A stretch of 64,000 nucleotides of DNA from Aliivibrio sp. S4MY1 (GTDB lineage Bacteria; Pseudomonadota; Gammaproteobacteria; Enterobacterales; Vibrionaceae). The DNA lies in NCBI RefSeq assembly GCF_028765545.1, contig NZ_JARACP010000001.1, forward strand, positions 62,001 to 126,000, written 5' to 3'. The position numbers were made by a program, and so were the translations under genes. A model generated the notes under the pieces. That model was not told where the DNA came from. It ran no database searches and saw only the letters and a list, made by a program, of their open reading frames with translations. Below are positions 60,906 through 64,000 of this stretch, piece after piece; the stretch's first letter is position 1, and each line of letters begins with the position of its first letter.

Positions 60906-62792
60906 ATGAAAATGAATTTATCGGTTGTAATGGATGTTGTAAACAAAACAACAAAGCCATTAAAAACCATGAGCAGTGATTCAGATTATTATGCGAAAAA
61001 AATCAAGTCGATTCAGCAAGCGCAATCGGATGATTCGGCCGCATTAACGATGATCGCATCATATCAACAAATACAAAAAGAGCTGGATAAAAACGCATTA
61101 GAGGGAGAAGCCGCAGCCGAAGCCTTACTTAAACTTAAACAGCAAATGGCGGAAACAGACGAGCCAAGTGCAGCACTAACCAATAAGCTAGTAAAGCAAC
61201 AAGAGAAAGTGGATAAGCTTGCTGATAATCATAAGGCCTATGAAAATGCCCTTCATGACACCAGTAAGCGAATGCAAAAAACAGGGGTAGATGTTAGTAA
61301 GTTAGATAATGAGTTTGACCGCTTATCTAAAAGTCAGTTACATCACGCAAAGCGAATTGATGTTGTTAGCAAGCGATATGAACGATTACAAGCCACAATG
61401 TCACCGCTAAATCGTTTAAGTAAATCTATTAAGATGCCTAGTTTTGAAAAGAGCCAAGGCATGGCAGTTGGCAGTATTGCTATGATTGGTTCGTTAGCGG
61501 GGGTTGGTGCAGCAGTCACAGAAACTGCAGATAAGATAAATGAATTATCAAGTGCAGCAAGAGACATCAGCATGCCAGTGGGTGAGTTGCAAGCACTAAG
61601 GCTTCAAGCGAAAGGGGTTAATGCCGAAGCGGGTGATATGGATGCCGCATTAAAAGAAATGACATTGCGCTGGGGTGAGATGAAATCTTTTGGCTCAGGT
61701 TCAATGAATGATTACTTCAAAGATACTGGTAATCAAAAAGCGTATGAAGATTTAAAAAACGCAAAAAACTCAATGGAAGCCTATCAAGTATTAGTTCGTG
61801 AAATATCTGCAGAGAAAGATGTCGCAAAGCAAAACTTTATGGCTGATGAGTTCTTTGGTGGAGACAGTGAGAAAATGCTCACCGTTCTTAAATCAGGAAC
61901 GGATGGGTTAGATAAAGCGAGGCAACAATTACAAGAAACAGGTGGGCCAGTTAGTGAAGAATCAACAAAGAGCGCTGCAGAGTTCACTTCAACAATAAAA
62001 ACCATGGGGATTATTGTTGAGTCTTTAAAAATCCATGCGCTTACTCCTATCATGAAAGAGTTGTCAGTAATGTTTGGCACGCTGGCCACGAACATGAAAA
62101 ACATAAAATGGAGAGATAAAGCGGTAGCAAAGTTGAGAGATACGGTAAAGGGCACTATCAATGCGTTTAAGTTTTTGGGTAACGTTATTCTGTTTGCATC
62201 TGAAAACTTTAAAGGGATATTGGCGACACTCGCCATAGTAAAAATTGCATTGATTGGAATTAATGCCGTCATAATGGCAAACCCAATCGGGATGATGGTG
62301 GCGGCAATTGGCGGTGCAGTAGTTGGTATAATTTATTTGTTAGATAAATTAGAACTTTTGGAACCGATATTTAATGTAGTTAGATCATGTATTGGCGGGG
62401 TGCTAGATGGTATCAAGTCTCTATTTAATATGTTACCGGATTCTCTTATTCCAGATGGTTGGAAAACATCAGCGGATGCTGCAGGGGCTGAGGTTGATAA
62501 AATCAAAGATAAGATGGCAAACCTGAAAGATAAAAATGCCAAGCTTGGGATCACAACCGATGAAACCGTGAATCAAACGACCACGAGTTCAGCAACGGCC
62601 CAGCAGCAAAGTTTATCAGGCAATATTATTCCAATGTCAAAAGCGGCACCGTTAACAAATCAAACCGTAAGAAGTCAATCAGAAGTCAGTTTAACTATCA
62701 AATCAGATAAGCCAGTAAGCGTGGATAAAGTAACAAGCGAAAAGGGCACGGATTTAAATTTGAATCTCGGCAATATGAGCATGAGTTATTAA
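60906..62792 (+). CDS. Tail tape measure protein
   Basis: A 628-aa protein that sets tail length. Long helical N-terminal part with coiled coils (about 1-180), then GMAVGSIAMIGSLAGVGAAVTETADKINELSSAARDISMPVGELQALR (family core), and central/C-terminal membrane-active segments (ILATLAIVKIALIGINAVIMANPIGMMVAAIGGAVVGIIYLL, about 436-480). It follows the chaperone pair as in P2 and Mu. Confidence 0.9.
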   Translation: MKMNLSVVMDVVNKTTKPLKTMSSDSDYYAKKIKSIQQAQSDDSAALTMIASYQQIQKELDKNALEGEAAAEALLKLKQQMAETDEPSAALTNKLVKQQEKVDKLADNHKAYENALHDTSKRMQKTGVDVSKLDNEFDRLSKSQLHHAKRIDVVSKRYERLQATMSPLNRLSKSIKMPSFEKSQGMAVGSIAMIGSLAGVGAAVTETADKINELSSAARDISMPVGELQALRLQAKGVNAEAGDMDAALKEMTLRWGEMKSFGSGSMNDYFKDTGNQKAYEDLKNAKNSMEAYQVLVREISAEKDVAKQNFMADEFFGGDSEKMLTVLKSGTDGLDKARQQLQETGGPVSEESTKSAAEFTSTIKTMGIIVESLKIHALTPIMKELSVMFGTLATNMKNIKWRDKAVAKLRDTVKGTINAFKFLGNVILFASENFKGILATLAIVKIALIGINAVIMANPIGMMVAAIGGAVVGIIYLLDKLELLEPIFNVVRSCIGGVLDGIKSLFNMLPDSLIPDGWKTSADAAGAEVDKIKDKMANLKDKNAKLGITTDETVNQTTTSSATAQQQSLSGNIIPMSKAAPLTNQTVRSQSEVSLTIKSDKPVSVDKVTSEKGTDLNLNLGNMSMSY

Positions 62793-62855
62793 TGTTTAAT
62801 GGGTATTCGGATTTAAGAGTGTATCGGTTGAGTTAAAATAATTTCAAATTAACGC

Positions 62856-62884
62856 TTGCAAATGGTCGCTATTGCGACCATAAT
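62856..62884 (+). promoter_or_regulatory. acr promoter with embedded Aca operator
   Basis: A -35 TTGCAA (62856-62861) and -10 CATAAT (62879-62884) are spaced by 17 bp. Between and touching them lies a perfect inverted repeat ATGGTCGC-TATT-GCGACCAT (62862-62881). A repressor bound there would block RNA polymerase. A second smaller repeat GTTC-G-GAAC lies at 62895-62903. Confidence 0.75.
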
Positions 62885-62936
62885 ATATTCAACGGTTCGG
62901 AACTGGTTCGAATCAACTCAAGAAAGTGAGATATAT

Positions 62937-63143
62937 ATGAAAACTGCATACATCATCAAAGAAGTTCAAAACATCAATTCAGAACGTGAGGGCACTCAAA
63001 TCGAGACAAGTTCACTATCTCAAGCTAAACGTATTGCATCAAAAAATCAGCGTTTCCACGGTACTGTAATGCGTATTGAAGCAATTAATGGTTCGTGGTT
63101 AGCTTATAAAGAGGACGGCAAGCGCTGGGTTGATTGCCAGTAA
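62937..63143 (+). CDS. acrIF9: Anti-CRISPR protein, AcrIF9-like
   Basis: A 68-aa protein (starts MKTAYIIKEVQNINSEREGT, ends YKEDGKRWVDCQ). From memory it matches AcrIF9 (68 aa, first found beside aca2 in Vibrio/Proteus mobile elements) over its whole length with a few substitutions. AcrIF9 binds Cas7f of the type I-F Csy complex, blocking target binding and causing non-specific DNA binding. Basic/polar residues K31, R32, K36 and Q38, in the region reported as the interface, are present. It has its own promoter and precedes an Aca2-like gene. Confidence 0.88.
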   Translation: MKTAYIIKEVQNINSEREGTQIETSSLSQAKRIASKNQRFHGTVMRIEAINGSWLAYKEDGKRWVDCQ

Positions 63144-63186
63144 TTTTCTTGGGGCCAATAAGGCCCTTTTATTTTGGAGTTTTATT

Positions 63187-63546
63187 ATGACAAATAACGA
63201 GCTAAAACAGCTTAGACGATTGTTGTTTCTTGAAGTGAGCGAGGCTGCTGCATTGATTGGAGAATGTGAACCTCGCACATGGCAACGATGGGAAAAGGGC
63301 GATAGAGCTATCCCTAATGATGTTTCTAGGGTAATCCAAATGCTCGCCCTTACTCGATTAGATCGATTGAAAGTAGAGTTTGATGAGGCCGATCCTAATT
63401 ATAGATACTTTGAATCTTTTGATGAATATAAAATCTCTGGCGGTACGGGGAATGAGTTGAAATGGCGCTTAGCTCAGTCAGTTGCAACTGCTTTGCTTTG
63501 CGAAATAGAAGCCGACAAGTGGCGCGAAGAGGAAACTATAGATTGA
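63187..63546 (+). CDS. aca2: Anti-CRISPR-associated repressor, Aca2-like
   Basis: A 119-aa HTH protein. The N-terminus MTNNELKQLRRLLFLEVSEAAALIG and the block RTWQRWEKGDRAIPNDV closely parallel Aca2 of phage ZF40 (MTNKELQAIRKLLMLDVSEAAEHIG; SWQYWESGRSAVPDDV, from memory), and the C-terminal ELKWRLAQSVATALL parallels its dimerisation part. Aca2 binds inverted repeats in acr promoters, and its own mRNA, to repress the operon. Also related to YdiL/DUF1870 proteins. Confidence 0.88.
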   Translation: MTNNELKQLRRLLFLEVSEAAALIGECEPRTWQRWEKGDRAIPNDVSRVIQMLALTRLDRLKVEFDEADPNYRYFESFDEYKISGGTGNELKWRLAQSVATALLCEIEADKWREEETID

Positions 63547-63552
63547 TAATCG

Positions 63553-63581
63553 AGGCATTAGGTTAGCTAATGCCTATTTTT
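63553..63581 (+). terminator. Terminator after aca2
   Basis: AGGCATTA-GGTTAGC-TAATGCCT followed by ATTTTTG; closes the anti-CRISPR operon. Confidence 0.8.
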
Positions 63582-63616
63582 GTTAATGCACACTCTTTGT
63601 GAATACCAATAAAACA

Positions 63617-63636
63617 GCCGCCATTTAACCGCCATT
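63617..63636. repeat. Right arm-type repeat (putative integrase arm site)
   Basis: Exact copy of the 20 bp at 29416-29435, same orientation, 43 bp inside attR. Confidence 0.7.
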
Positions 63637-63645
63637 AAAACGAAA

Positions 63646-63676
63646 AACCCCTGTAACCTATTGATTACAGGGGTTT
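63646..63676 (-). terminator. Phage-borne terminator for ssrA
   Basis: AAACCCCTGTAA...TTACAGGGGTTT, 4 bp from the tmRNA 3' end, with a T-rich tract (TTTTTCGTTTT) on the minus strand. It lies on the phage side of attR, so the prophage supplies it in place of the terminator now stranded at 29255-29290. Confidence 0.8.
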
Positions 63677-63679
63677 AAA

Positions 63680-63707
63680 TTGGTGGAGCTGGGGGGATTT
63701 GAACCCC
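63680..63707. repeat. attR core within ssrA
   Basis: 28-bp copy identical to attL. It completes the tmRNA acceptor stem and T-arm, so ssrA remains functional. Confidence 0.93.
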
Positions 63708-64000
63708 CGTCCGAAAACCGTTCACCGTTGGCGCTACATGTTTAGTCGATCTTTAATTTCACCGTAAAACTGCGAACCGACACGCTATCTTATGGCTAAC
63801 CTGAATTATAATTCGAACTTCATCTCTCAGGTGGGAGAATCCATTCTAGTTCGTTTGGGTTTGATCCCCTGTTATTCCCCGTCTTACAAACGGAAGCTAG
63901 GGCAGGAGAGCTCTAAGCAGGTTATTAAGCTGCTAGTGCGTAGTTTTCGTCGTTTGCGACTATTTTTTTGCGGCTTTTTACGTGGCCAACCGCCCCACGA
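63681..64000 (-). ncRNA. ssrA: Transfer-messenger RNA (tmRNA), 5' end outside window
   Basis: The minus strand reads GCAAACGACGAAAACTAC then GCACTAGCAGCTTAATAA, the tag ANDENYALAA with double stop (about 63922-63957). The 3' tRNA-like end ...GGTTCAAATCCCCCC then AGCTCCACCA is at 63681-63708. About 320 nt are present; the 5' acceptor strand lies beyond 64000. It rescues stalled ribosomes and is the integration site. Confidence 0.95.

Larger units (their letters stand above)
29298..63707. mobile_element. P2/Mu-mosaic temperate prophage integrated in ssrA
   Basis: A 34.4-kb prophage bounded by a 28-bp direct repeat of the ssrA 3' end. Order: integrase, cargo, CI, Cro, Cox and CII-like genes, replication A, Ogr, Mu-like baseplate, tail fibre, diversity-generating retroelement, lysis, P2-like portal/terminase (minus strand), head genes, Mu-like sheath/tube, tape measure, anti-CRISPR operon. 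Essential modules for integration, control, replication, packaging, tail and lysis appear intact, so it may be inducible. No P2 gpB-like helicase loader was recognised. Confidence 0.93.

Noticed and set aside
1-64000. CRISPR array or cas genes
   Set aside because: No regularly spaced repeats and no Cas-like proteins were seen; the anti-CRISPR must act on systems elsewhere.
63681-64000. Protein-coding ORFs at the right edge
   Set aside because: The region is the tmRNA; the tag sequence and acceptor stem explain it.

Overview
The window is a piece of a gamma-proteobacterial chromosome, most likely Aliivibrio (A. fischeri or a close relative). This rests on the AT-rich base use, the pcm-nlpD-rpoS order, a periplasmic catalase/SodC set, and a tmRNA whose tag reads ANDENYALAA. 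The species is an inference; no database was searched.

Host chromosome, left (1-29,297). It starts with pcm-nlpD-rpoS. Next come nupC (perfect CRP site and a 37-codon leader ORF), a Dcu-type C4-dicarboxylate transporter (FNR-like box), and metA (GTG start, tandem met boxes). A sulfur module follows: a persulfide/CoA-disulfide reductase-rhodanese fusion divergent from a two-part YeeE/YedE (PmpAB-like) transporter. The acid-stress lysine decarboxylase system is cadC, cadB, cadA and pdxY, with an AGCS symporter between cadC and cadBA. An oxidative-stress cluster (exported catalase, ankyrin protein, Cu/Zn SOD) lies divergent from a three-haem cytochrome c peroxidase. A secreted lipase with a companion protein, a one-domain MgtE-type transporter with an 18-codon proline-containing leader ORF, and a eukaryotic-type glutathione synthetase complete this part.

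Prophage (29,298-63,707). A 34-kb temperate phage sits in the 3' end of ssrA. A 28-bp core is repeated at both ends, and a 20-bp repeat lies inside both ends (putative integrase arm sites). The phage carries an ssrA-proximal terminator. Head, terminase, portal, completion, replication and Ogr genes are P2-like, but sheath, tube and baseplate are Mu-like. In the prophage map the baseplate genes (41.9-46.6 kb) are separated from sheath/tube/tape measure (58-63 kb). A P2 gpM-like small terminase lies between tail tube and tail chaperone. The chaperone gene has a T TTT TTC slippery site that opens an E' extension.

Two accessory systems stand out. (1) A complete diversity-generating retroelement follows the tail fibre gene: a target gene with a 3' variable repeat, avd, a template repeat and a reverse transcriptase. 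Template and variable repeat align without gaps over 120 bp; all 12 mismatches are at template adenines. (2) At the right end is an anti-CRISPR operon: a 68-aa protein that I recognise as AcrIF9-like, followed by an Aca2-like repressor, with a perfect inverted repeat between the promoter -35 and -10.

Other cargo: two genes of unknown function bounded by terminators beside the integrase, and a TerB/WYL-like gene inserted behind the CI repressor, beyond which a duplicated remnant of the repressor 3' end remains. The window ends inside ssrA (63,681 to beyond 64,000, minus strand).
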